Below, one piece after another: positions 1-5,451 of a stretch of 27,227 bases of DNA. The first letter of the stretch is position 1. The number at the start of each line of letters is the position of its first letter. Below the pieces are notes generated by a model, which saw only the letters and a list, made by a program, of their open reading frames with translations, was not told the DNA's origin and searched no databases. Origin of the DNA: an uncultured Collinsella sp. (GTDB lineage Bacteria > Actinomycetota > Coriobacteriia > Coriobacteriales > Coriobacteriaceae); contig CABUZK010000023.1 of the NCBI GenBank assembly GCA_902496115.1, positions 1-27,227 of the forward strand. The letters run 5' to 3'. The position numbers and the translations under genes are program-made.

Positions 1-508
1 CGTGGCAGAGGGTGTTGACGTGGCTCCGTGGGCCATGGGCGGCACCGGTGTACACAGCTTCGATGAGCTGCAGCCATTGGGGTGGCCCACACGCCTAGAG
101 GCCGGTACGCTCAACGGCCACGGTATCGCCGGCCTTTCTGCCGGCCTCGACTTTATCGAGGCCCAGGGTGGGGTCGAGGCGATTGCTGCCCACGAGCGTG
201 CGCTCGCCGATCGCTTCCTTGCCGGTGTGCGCGAGATTCCGGGGATTAAGCTCTACGGTGCCTTTGACCAACCCGCGCGCTCGGCGATTGTGTCGCTCAA
301 CGTGGGCGATATCGACTCTGCCGAGATCTCGGATGCGCTCATGCAAGGGTGGGGGATTGCGACGCGCCCCGGTGCCCATTGCGCTCCGCTCATGCACCGT
401 GCGCTAGGGACCGAGCGTCAGGGTGTCGTTCGCTTCTCGTTTGGGTATTTCAACACGGACGAGGAAGTCGACACCGCGATTGACGCTTTGCGCGATTTAG
501 CCTGCTAA
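1..508 (+). CDS. Cysteine desulfurase-like class V aminotransferase, 5'-truncated
   Basis: This is the C-terminal 168 residues of a PLP-dependent NifS/SufS-like enzyme; the gene begins left of the window and the frame is open to base 2. The segments GGTGVHS, RLEAGTLNGHGIAGLSAG and RPGAHCAPLMHRALGT match the 'cysteine desulfurase family protein' group whose model is named after Enterococcus EF2568 (TIGR01977). The cysteine at 380-382 (in GAHCAP) is the expected catalytic residue that takes sulfur or selenium from the amino acid; the PLP lysine lies off-window. Such enzymes supply S for Fe-S clusters and tRNA thiolation, and some members sit beside selenium genes. A selenium role here is only inferred from the sel genes about 22 kb away. 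It ends at a TAA just before an intrinsic terminator, so it closes its operon. Confidence 0.85.
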   Translation, partial: VAEGVDVAPWAMGGTGVHSFDELQPLGWPTRLEAGTLNGHGIAGLSAGLDFIEAQGGVEAIAAHERALADRFLAGVREIPGIKLYGAFDQPARSAIVSLNVGDIDSAEISDALMQGWGIATRPGAHCAPLMHRALGTERQGVVRFSFGYFNTDEEVDTAIDALRDLAC

Positions 509-531
509 AGCTGCTAGACCGTTTATACTTG

Positions 532-566
532 CGGGACGGGTGTTTTTGCCCGTCCCGTTTTTGTTT
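532..566 (+). terminator. Intrinsic terminator after the desulfurase gene
   Basis: Perfect 9-bp stem CGGGACGGG (532-540) / CCCGTCCCG (549-557) with an 8-nt T-rich loop, followed by TTTTTGTTT. It lies 24 nt after the stop of the upstream gene and 20 nt before the brnQ start, so it separates the two transcription units. Confidence 0.85.
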
Positions 567-585
567 CGACCCGAAAGGTGGTCCC

Positions 586-1944
586 ATGGCTTCATCCACC
601 CCGCGTGGTCTACGCTCCGACCATGTCGTTACCGTCGGCATCGCCCTGTTCTCGATGCTCTTTGGCGCCGGCAACCTCATTATTCCGCCACTGCTGGCGC
701 TGCAGGCAGGTTCTGCCACGCCGGTCGCTATGCTTGGCTTTCTCATCGCCGCCATCGGCCTGCCCGTCATGGGTTTTATCGCCGTGGCGCTTGCCGGAAC
801 GGCGCGCGAGCTTGCCGGCCGCGTGCACCCCAAGTTTGGTGAGTTCTTTGTCGCGGCAGTGTATCTGGCCATCGGCCCGTGCCTGGCTATTCCGCGCACG
901 AGCTCCACGGCCTTCGAGATGCTGGTGCCGCTGCTGCCCGAGGGCGTCTCGCTCGGCACGGCTCGCCTGGTGTTTGCCGTTGGCTTCTTTGTCGTCGCGT
1001 TTGCGCTCACGCTGCGTCCGGGCGTCATCACGCGCGTACTCGGTCGCATAACGGGCCCCGCGCTTATCGCGCTCATCGTGCTGGTTGTGGGTGCTGCCGT
1101 GATCTCGCCGCTGGGACCGGCTGCCGCGCCTCAGGCTCCCTACGATGCAGGCGCTGCCGTGCAGGGCTTTTTGACCGGCTACCAGACCATGGACCTGCTT
1201 GCGTCGCTCGCCTTTGGCATCATCATCGCCGAGACCATCCATGAGTTGGGCGTTACCGATGACAAGCGCGTGGCTTTTGAGATCTCGCGTTCCGGTGTGA
1301 TCGCCGGAGTGCTCATGGCCATCATCTACTGCGGCCTGGCGCTTGCCGGCATGCAGCTCGGCACGGTTATGCCCGATGCCACCAATGGCGCCGCGATCCT
1401 TGCGCGTTCGGCCTCTATGCACTTTGGTCTTGCTGGCACGGTTGTCGTCTTTGCGATTTTCTTCCTCGCCTGCATGAACGTGTGCATCGGCCTCATCAGC
1501 TGCTGCTCGCGTTACTTCTGCGAGACGTATGTGGTCGAAGGGGGAGCGGAGGCTTCCGATGAGGCTATGCGCCGTCCCTTTGCGATTCTCGCCTTTGTGT
1601 TCGCGGCGTTTTCGTGCGTGCTCTCCAACGTGGGCCTCGACATGATCCTCATGTTCTCGGTGCCCATGCTCAACGCCTTGTATCCCGTCGCCATCGTGCT
1701 GGTACTGATGGGCCTGGTGCACGGCTTTTGCGACGCTCATCCGCAGGTGTGGGTCTGGGTCGGCGGCGTGGTTGCCGTGCAGAGTGTGATCACCTCGGTT
1801 CGCGACGCGTTCTTTGCGGGCGCGTGGCTGCCGTTCGATGCATTGCCCCTGGCGGATATCGGTGCCGCGTGGGCGCCAGTCGCCGTGGTGGCGTTTGTGA
1901 TCGGTCTACTCCATAGTCGTTTTGTCGCACATTCGAGGAGCTAA
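586..1944 (+). CDS. brnQ: Branched-chain amino acid:cation symporter, BrnQ family
   Basis: A 452-residue, very hydrophobic inner-membrane protein of the LIVCS family, importing Leu/Ile/Val with Na+ or H+. The N-terminal signature FSMLFGAGNLIIPP and the later SNVGLDMILMFSVPMLNALYP are characteristic, and the length fits the usual 430-460 residues with about 12 membrane spans. The start at ATG 586 is preceded by the ribosome site GAAAGGTGG; an in-frame TTG at 529 is rejected because it lies inside the preceding terminator. It appears monocistronic: a terminator lies upstream and a tRNA promoter follows 11 nt after its stop. No regulatory motif was recognised. Confidence 0.93.
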   Translation: MASSTPRGLRSDHVVTVGIALFSMLFGAGNLIIPPLLALQAGSATPVAMLGFLIAAIGLPVMGFIAVALAGTARELAGRVHPKFGEFFVAAVYLAIGPCLAIPRTSSTAFEMLVPLLPEGVSLGTARLVFAVGFFVVAFALTLRPGVITRVLGRITGPALIALIVLVVGAAVISPLGPAAAPQAPYDAGAAVQGFLTGYQTMDLLASLAFGIIIAETIHELGVTDDKRVAFEISRSGVIAGVLMAIIYCGLALAGMQLGTVMPDATNGAAILARSASMHFGLAGTVVVFAIFFLACMNVCIGLISCCSRYFCETYVVEGGAEASDEAMRRPFAILAFVFAAFSCVLSNVGLDMILMFSVPMLNALYPVAIVLVLMGLVHGFCDAHPQVWVWVGGVVAVQSVITSVRDAFFAGAWLPFDALPLADIGAAWAPVAVVAFVIGLLHSRFVAHSRS

Positions 1945-1955
1945 GGCATCAATGC

Positions 1956-1984
1956 TTGCACAGGCGGGGAGTCTCCCCTATAAT
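1956..1984 (+). promoter_or_regulatory. Sigma-70-type promoter of the tRNA operon
   Basis: TTGCAC (1956-1961), 17-nt spacer, then a perfect TATAAT (1979-1984), about 50 nt upstream of the first tRNA. The spacer contains a 5-bp-arm palindrome, GGGGA-GTC-TCCCC (1966-1978), ending at the -10 box. Confidence 0.8.
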
Positions 1985-2035
1985 TTCCTTCGCTTTGGGA
2001 CACGCAAGGTTTAGACCTTAGCTGCTCAACACCTT

Positions 2036-2112
2036 CGGGACGTGGCGCAGTTTGGTAGCGCGCCTGCTTTGGGAGCAGGATGTCGCAGGTTCAAATCCTG
2101 TCGTCCCGACCA
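2036..2112 (+). tRNA. tRNA-Pro, anticodon TGG
   Basis: A 77-nt cloverleaf with a 7-bp acceptor stem CGGGACG/CGTCCCG, discriminator A and encoded CCA (2110-2112). The anticodon stem CCTGC/GCAGG encloses loop TTTGGGA, giving anticodon TGG, and the T-loop is TTCAAAT. It is co-transcribed with tRNA-Gly 6 nt downstream. Confidence 0.96.
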
Positions 2113-2118
2113 TATCTT

Positions 2119-2192
2119 GCGGGCGTAGTTCAATGGTAGAACCCCAGCCTTCCAAGCTGATGACGCGGGTTCGATTCCCGTCGCCCGCTCCA
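2119..2192 (+). tRNA. tRNA-Gly, anticodon TCC
   Basis: A 74-nt cloverleaf with acceptor stem GCGGGCG/CGCCCGC, discriminator T and encoded CCA (2190-2192). The anticodon loop CTTCCAA gives TCC, and the T-arm is CGGG-TTCGATT-CCCG. The first anticodon-stem pair (27-43) is a C-A mismatch. It is followed by a terminator 11 nt downstream. Confidence 0.95.
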
Positions 2193-2203
2193 TAAGATAG
2201 ATG

Positions 2204-2239
2204 AATGGCTCTGATTCCTTTTGGGACCAGAGCCATTTT
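2204..2239 (+). terminator. Intrinsic terminator of the tRNA operon
   Basis: Stem AATGGCTCTG (2204-2213) / CAGAGCCATT (2228-2237), 10 bp, continued past an A-C mismatch by TTCC/GGGA around a TTTT loop, with TTTT (2236-2239) at the 3' foot. Confidence 0.85.
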
Positions 2240-2272
2240 CATATACATGCCGGGACCCCACATCCCCTCTTG

Positions 2273-2339
2273 AGTTGCGGTGAAATACGGACTGTTTTTT
2301 GGCTTTTATGGCCCATGTAGTCCGTATTTCACCGCAACT
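2273..2339. repeat. Long inverted repeat, copy 1 of 3
   Basis: Perfect 21-bp arms at 2273-2293 and 2319-2339 around a 25-nt centre that holds a smaller GGC/GCC hairpin. The outer arm starts AGTTGCGGTGAAATA and continues CGGACT. The same outer 15 bases occur at 3556 and 26013. No U-tract follows, so it is not a classic terminator by itself. Copies 1 and 2 bracket the gene at 2525-3526. Confidence 0.9.
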
Positions 2340-2524
2340 ATTTGTAAGGTTGGATTTTGATGCCGTTGGGAGGGTCGTAGTGACCGTCTACCGAGAGTGG
2401 AAATATTATCTGAAGCTCTGACCTGCGACGTCAAGTTTTTGGTCAGCTTTTGGCAAGGCCTGCGGACGGAAGCATACGATAGCGTAATGGTATTCTCTCC
2501 GCCGTGATGGTTATGGGGTTGGCC

Positions 2525-3526
2525 ATGCTCGATAAAGGCAAACATTTTCCTCAGTCATATGCAAGGATGCTATTCTCGGTCCTTGGAATTCATCAAGATG
2601 GACAGCTGCTTATAACAATTGATCCTTGGGATGAACGCCGTGCTCGCGAGCTTATGCAGGAAGAGCTCATGCTTCGTCTTTACAACCATGTGTATGCGGA
2701 TCCGGTCTATTGGAATAATCTTGGGGTTGAAGATCGCATCTTTCAGTTGGCATCCGCTATTGCGGTCGTTGAACCGGATGCTGTGTTTTGCGGATCGACG
2801 GCAGCGCTGCTCTACGGCATCGGCTCGGCGTATACGCTTCTGGATAAAGTGCAAGTGCTGCTGCCACGGTCTACAAGGCGCGATACATATGAGTTCGTTG
2901 AGTATCGTCGATGGCGCCCGGGCGAGGTATGGCGTCTCGGCCCGTTTACGCTGACAGACCCCTATCGGACGGTGGTCGATATTGCCCGCACGAGTGCATT
3001 TCGGTATGCGCTTGGCTACGTCGATGGATTGGCTCGTGAGTACGATGTTGACCGCGAGGAGCTGCGTGCGTATGCACAGGCCAATTGTCGCGGTTTGCAT
3101 GGCATCTCCCGTGCGTTTGGCGTGTTCGAATATATGGACGGAAGGTCGGATAACGGGGGAGAGTCCGAGGCGCGAGCGGCAATGATCCTTGCAGGCGTCG
3201 TTGCGCCCGAGCTTCAGGTTGAGATTGATCGGCCAGGAAACGCCTGCTATTATCTGGCAGATTATGGTTGGCAGATGCCAGATGGGTCATGGATGTTGGC
3301 AGAGCTTCATGGTTTGGGTAAGTTTGAGGATGAAACTCAAAAAGATTCGGAACATGCTGCGGCAAAAACCTATCGAGCCGCCTTATTGCGCGATGCGAAC
3401 TTGCGTGCCATGGGTCATAACGTCATTCATTTCAAGCTATCGGACACCTACGACGTAGAATCGTTCGGTGCCATGATGCGCGGTTATGGCATTCCGACAA
3501 CAAAACCCTACGCCGACTCCCGATAG
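2525..3526 (+). CDS. AbiEi-antitoxin-like / DUF559 (Vsr-fold) nuclease-like protein
   Basis: About 333 residues, in two parts. The first two thirds resemble the AbiEi-type proteins common in actinobacteria: CGSTAALLYGIG, then DKVQVLLPR, then LGPFTLTDPYRTVVDIAR. The last third resembles the DUF559/Vsr-like endonuclease fold, with GESEARAAMILAGV (E213/E215), PELQVEI, LADYGW (D246) and MLAELHG (E260), which could form an acidic metal site. Function is not established; a standalone regulator or defence-related nuclease are possibilities, and no AbiEii toxin gene is adjacent. The start is uncertain: ATG 2525 has a weak GGGG site 6 nt upstream, while GTG 2504, ATG 2507 and ATG 2513 are in frame. 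Codon use is less GC-biased than the formate genes, and the gene is bracketed by two copies of an inverted repeat, hinting at acquisition. Confidence 0.7.
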   Translation: MLDKGKHFPQSYARMLFSVLGIHQDGQLLITIDPWDERRARELMQEELMLRLYNHVYADPVYWNNLGVEDRIFQLASAIAVVEPDAVFCGSTAALLYGIGSAYTLLDKVQVLLPRSTRRDTYEFVEYRRWRPGEVWRLGPFTLTDPYRTVVDIARTSAFRYALGYVDGLAREYDVDREELRAYAQANCRGLHGISRAFGVFEYMDGRSDNGGESEARAAMILAGVVAPELQVEIDRPGNACYYLADYGWQMPDGSWMLAELHGLGKFEDETQKDSEHAAAKTYRAALLRDANLRAMGHNVIHFKLSDTYDVESFGAMMRGYGIPTTKPYADSR

Positions 3527-3555
3527 CGAAATCGTTCGCAGCCAACCTTCAATAT

Positions 3556-3620
3556 GTTGCGGTGAAATACGGACTGTTGAGGCCTTTAAAGGCATAAAAC
3601 AGTCCGTATTTCACCGCAAC
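3556..3620. repeat. Long inverted repeat, copy 2 of 3
   Basis: Perfect 23-bp arms at 3556-3578 and 3598-3620 with a 19-nt centre containing GCC-TTTAAA-GGC. The outer and inner arm sequences match copy 1 (GTTGCGGTGAAATA then CGGACTGTT). It lies between two convergent genes (stops at 3526 on + and 3637 on -), where it could serve as a bidirectional terminator. Confidence 0.9.
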
Positions 3621-3636
3621 TTAGAAGGGGATGGGG

Positions 3637-4113
3637 TTAGCTACGGGGGCGGTGGCGGAGTTTGTCGATGGTGGAGTCGGTGCTTCGGCTGCGGGCTTCG
3701 GCGGCGCGGTCGCGGGTTTCGGCTGCGGTTTGGCGCTTGCGGCGGTAATCGATCATCCCTTGGATGATGGGCTTGCCAAAGCTCACGACATCATCGTTGT
3801 AGATGGCGGTTCGGGCTGCGAGGAGGCAGTCGGTAAAGTCCATATGCGTTTTGCCAAAGAGTTTGACGGCAAGGGCGACAACGGTGGGCTCGTCGACCAT
3901 GACGTCATCGAGCAGCCTTTTCATGGCCGCAGCAATATCAACGCGGGGAACCTTATAGACGTCGCGCAGCGTGACCACGACGCGCGTGATGATTTCGGGG
4001 TAGACGCGAGCGGTGCGCGTGGCGATGACCTTGGCGGCGCGCGGTGACAGGACCTCGTCGTCGTCGAGCAGATAGCGCAGGATGACGGTTTCGTCGATGA
4101 TGGTGCTACTCAT
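3637..4113 (-). CDS. PIN-domain toxin of a type II toxin-antitoxin pair
   Basis: A 158-residue PIN-domain (VapC-like) protein; such toxins are Mg-dependent RNases. Acidic positions expected for the active site are visible: D7 (in STIIDETV), E40 (in YPEIITR), and D92 and D95 (in MDFTDCLLAA). The usual late acidic residue in the 'FDK' motif is replaced: the sequence reads SFGKP. The C-terminal 35 or so residues are Arg-rich and low in complexity, outside the normal fold. The start at 4113 has AGGAAG upstream and overlaps the end of the antitoxin gene by 8 nt, the usual coupling for these pairs. The gene ends 17 nt from the inverted repeat at 3556-3620. Confidence 0.8.
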   Translation of the reverse strand: MSSTIIDETVILRYLLDDDEVLSPRAAKVIATRTARVYPEIITRVVVTLRDVYKVPRVDIAAAMKRLLDDVMVDEPTVVALAVKLFGKTHMDFTDCLLAARTAIYNDDVVSFGKPIIQGMIDYRRKRQTAAETRDRAAEARSRSTDSTIDKLRHRPRS

Positions 4114-4429
4114 GGATATCTACTTCCTCGGGACCCAAAATCGAATCGTCGCTTTCTGTGGCAAGGTATTCAATCCAGGCATTGCGCTCCTCGGCGCGGC
4201 GATTGGGGTCACCGTATGCTTTGAGCGATCCATAGGCGGCGGTGCCGTCCTTTGAGCGCACGGCGACCGGCTGAAAGGGGAGTTTGCGCATCAAAATGCT
4301 TTGCGCGACAAATAAACGGACAGCCTCGGCGAGCGATGTGCCCATGGCGTCGTAAAGACGCTCGGCATGCTGCTTGTCTTCCTCGCGAATGCGCACCTGC
4401 AGGATGGCTCTTTTTTGAGTCGATGACAT
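4106..4429 (-). CDS. RelB/DinJ-like ribbon-helix-helix antitoxin
   Basis: A 107-residue protein starting MSSTQKRAILQVRIREEDK, then a helix-helix pattern (AERLYDAMGTSLAEAVRLFV) typical of RelB/DinJ antitoxins that bind DNA with a ribbon-helix-helix N-terminus. The acidic C-terminal tail (ESDDSILGPEEVDIHE) is a plausible toxin-binding segment. ATG at 4429 is chosen because AAGGGGG lies just upstream; an in-frame ATG at 4495 would overlap the -10 box of the predicted promoter. It precedes and overlaps the PIN toxin gene. Autorepression is inferred from the inverted repeat over its promoter. Confidence 0.82.
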   Translation of the reverse strand: MSSTQKRAILQVRIREEDKQHAERLYDAMGTSLAEAVRLFVAQSILMRKLPFQPVAVRSKDGTAAYGSLKAYGDPNRRAEERNAWIEYLATESDDSILGPEEVDIHE

Positions 4430-4484
4430 CACTGGCCCCCTTAATGAGCGTGCAATATAGTCGGTCAAATGCGGCATGTGCCGA

Positions 4485-4526
4485 TACTTGAGCATCTTAT
4501 AACGATTACTTTATTTCGCTCAAGTA
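4485..4526 (-). promoter_or_regulatory. Promoter with inverted-repeat operator for the toxin-antitoxin operon
   Basis: On the minus strand, TTGAGC (4523-4518) and TATAAG (4501-4496) are spaced 16 nt. A 9-bp inverted repeat, TACTTGAGC (4485-4493) and GCTCAAGTA (4518-4526), overlaps the -35 box on one side and abuts the -10 box on the other; the arm centres are about 33 nt apart, roughly three helical turns. A further ACTTGA half-site lies at 4538-4543. This layout fits autoregulation by the ribbon-helix-helix antitoxin. Confidence 0.6.
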
Positions 4527-4539
4527 AATAACCATTAAC

Positions 4540-4567
4540 TTGAATGCAAGCGTAGTACATCTAAAAT
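4540..4567 (+). promoter_or_regulatory. Candidate promoter for the formate hydrogenlyase operon
   Basis: TTGAAT (4540-4545), 16-nt spacer, TAAAAT (4562-4567), directed towards hydN. It would give a leader of about 280 nt. It is divergent from the toxin-antitoxin promoter. No convincing sigma-54 (GG-N10-GC) element was found, unlike the FhlA-dependent enterobacterial operons. Confidence 0.4.
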
Positions 4568-4856
4568 GAGAGCGCGTAAAAATCTCTGAGGCGTACGCAT
4601 GTAATACACTCACCTTTATAGCTTCTAGAGAATAATTCCAACCTGCCAAAACCCCTGCAATACACCCGTAATGCAGGGCCTATGCTCAAGTTTGCCAGCT
4701 GCAACTGCGTATATTTAGCCTGTATATCGTTGGAGGAACTCTATCGAAGTGCCTGTTTCGCCGCATGCGCTCGATACGTCGATGCCAGGCCACGGGCGGC
4801 TTGGGACAACGTCGACAGGGTCTCTCCGGCATGGGATTCAGGAGGGAGTGAACAAC
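4568..4856 (+). other. Non-coding leader upstream of hydN
   Basis: About 290 nt without a convincing gene. It holds an inverted repeat CCCTGCA (4653-4659) / TGCAGGG (4672-4678) with a 12-nt spacer, and further downstream short complementary stretches such as GTGCCTG (about 4757) with CAGGCCAC (about 4787) that could fold into an RNA structure. It ends with the ribosome site AGGAGGGAG before ATG 4857. A molybdenum- or formate-responsive leader is conceivable, but I could not match it to a known riboswitch. Confidence 0.35.
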
Positions 4857-5375
4857 ATGGGCAATAAACGAGTCGTGGCTGATTCCTCGCGCTGCATTGG
4901 GTGCCAAACCTGTATGGCGGCGTGCATTGAGGCACACGATATCCCCGGCAACATCGCAGCACCTCGCTTGCGCGTAACGCGCACCTACGAGATCTCCGCG
5001 CCGGTGGCATGTCACCACTGCGAGGACGCTCCGTGCGCGAAGGCCTGTCCTACGGGCGCCTTGTTCTTTGATCCAAAGAACCATCGTATCGGCGTCAACG
5101 AGGACAACTGCATCGGCTGCAAGAGCTGCGTCATGGCCTGCCCCTTTGGCGCCGTGAGCGTGGCGACCACGCAGGTCCCCGTCTTGATGGGCGACGTGCG
5201 CGTGGGTTCGCAGACCAAGAGCTTCGTGCTCAAGTGCGACCTGTGCGTGGACCGTCCCGGCGGTCCGGCGTGCGCCGAGGCGTGCCCGACCAAGGGCCTC
5301 ACCCTGGTAGACGAGGAGCGCCTGGCAGAACTGACTGCCGAGCGTGCCCGCGCCACCATCGAAAACGAGGCGTAG
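4857..5375 (+). CDS. hydN: HydN-like 4Fe-4S electron-transfer protein
   Basis: A 172-residue polyferredoxin of the HydN/HycB type with four cysteine clusters in the order CIGCQTCMAAC (C13-C23), CHHCEDAPCAKACP, CIGCKSCVMACP and CDLCVDRPGGPACAEACP, enough for four 4Fe-4S clusters. In enterobacteria HydN is encoded next to the formate dehydrogenase FdhF and supports formate-dependent hydrogen production; here it likewise immediately precedes fdhF, 76 nt upstream. ATG 4857 is preferred over the upstream in-frame start because of the strong AGGAGGGAG site and because MGNKRVVADSSRC matches the family N-terminus. It has no signal peptide and should be cytoplasmic. Confidence 0.88.
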   Translation: MGNKRVVADSSRCIGCQTCMAACIEAHDIPGNIAAPRLRVTRTYEISAPVACHHCEDAPCAKACPTGALFFDPKNHRIGVNEDNCIGCKSCVMACPFGAVSVATTQVPVLMGDVRVGSQTKSFVLKCDLCVDRPGGPACAEACPTKGLTLVDEERLAELTAERARATIENEA

Positions 5376-5412
5376 GCGGGCGGCCATACAAGCCCAACGA
5401 TTGTCAAATACG

Positions 5413-5428
5413 TACCGATTAATCGGTA
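5413..5428. repeat. Perfect 16-bp palindrome between hydN and fdhF
   Basis: TACCGATTAATCGGTA is a perfect dyad with no spacer, ending 23 nt before the fdhF start codon. It could be a repressor operator or an RNA processing site; neither can be decided from sequence. Confidence 0.7.
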
Positions 5429-5451
5429 GCAGAGAAAGGAAGGAGGGTGTC

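Noticed and set aside
2273..3620. CRISPR array, because similar repeats recur
   Set aside because: The repeats are long palindromes about 1.3 kb apart with a gene between them; there are no short regular spacers and no cas genes.
4616..4662. Possible sigma-54 promoter (TGCCAA-N5-CTGCA) upstream of hydN, as in FhlA-controlled operons
   Set aside because: The -24 element has GC instead of the required GG, and no FhlA-like gene is in the window.
4740..4850. Molybdenum-cofactor riboswitch in the hydN leader
   Set aside because: Some stems can be drawn, but I could not match the conserved positions of the Moco RNA motif. A covariance-model scan would decide.
4682..4867. Small Cys-containing open frame (61 codons) before hydN
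   Set aside because: No ribosome site, overlaps the hydN start and leader structures, and no recognisable features.
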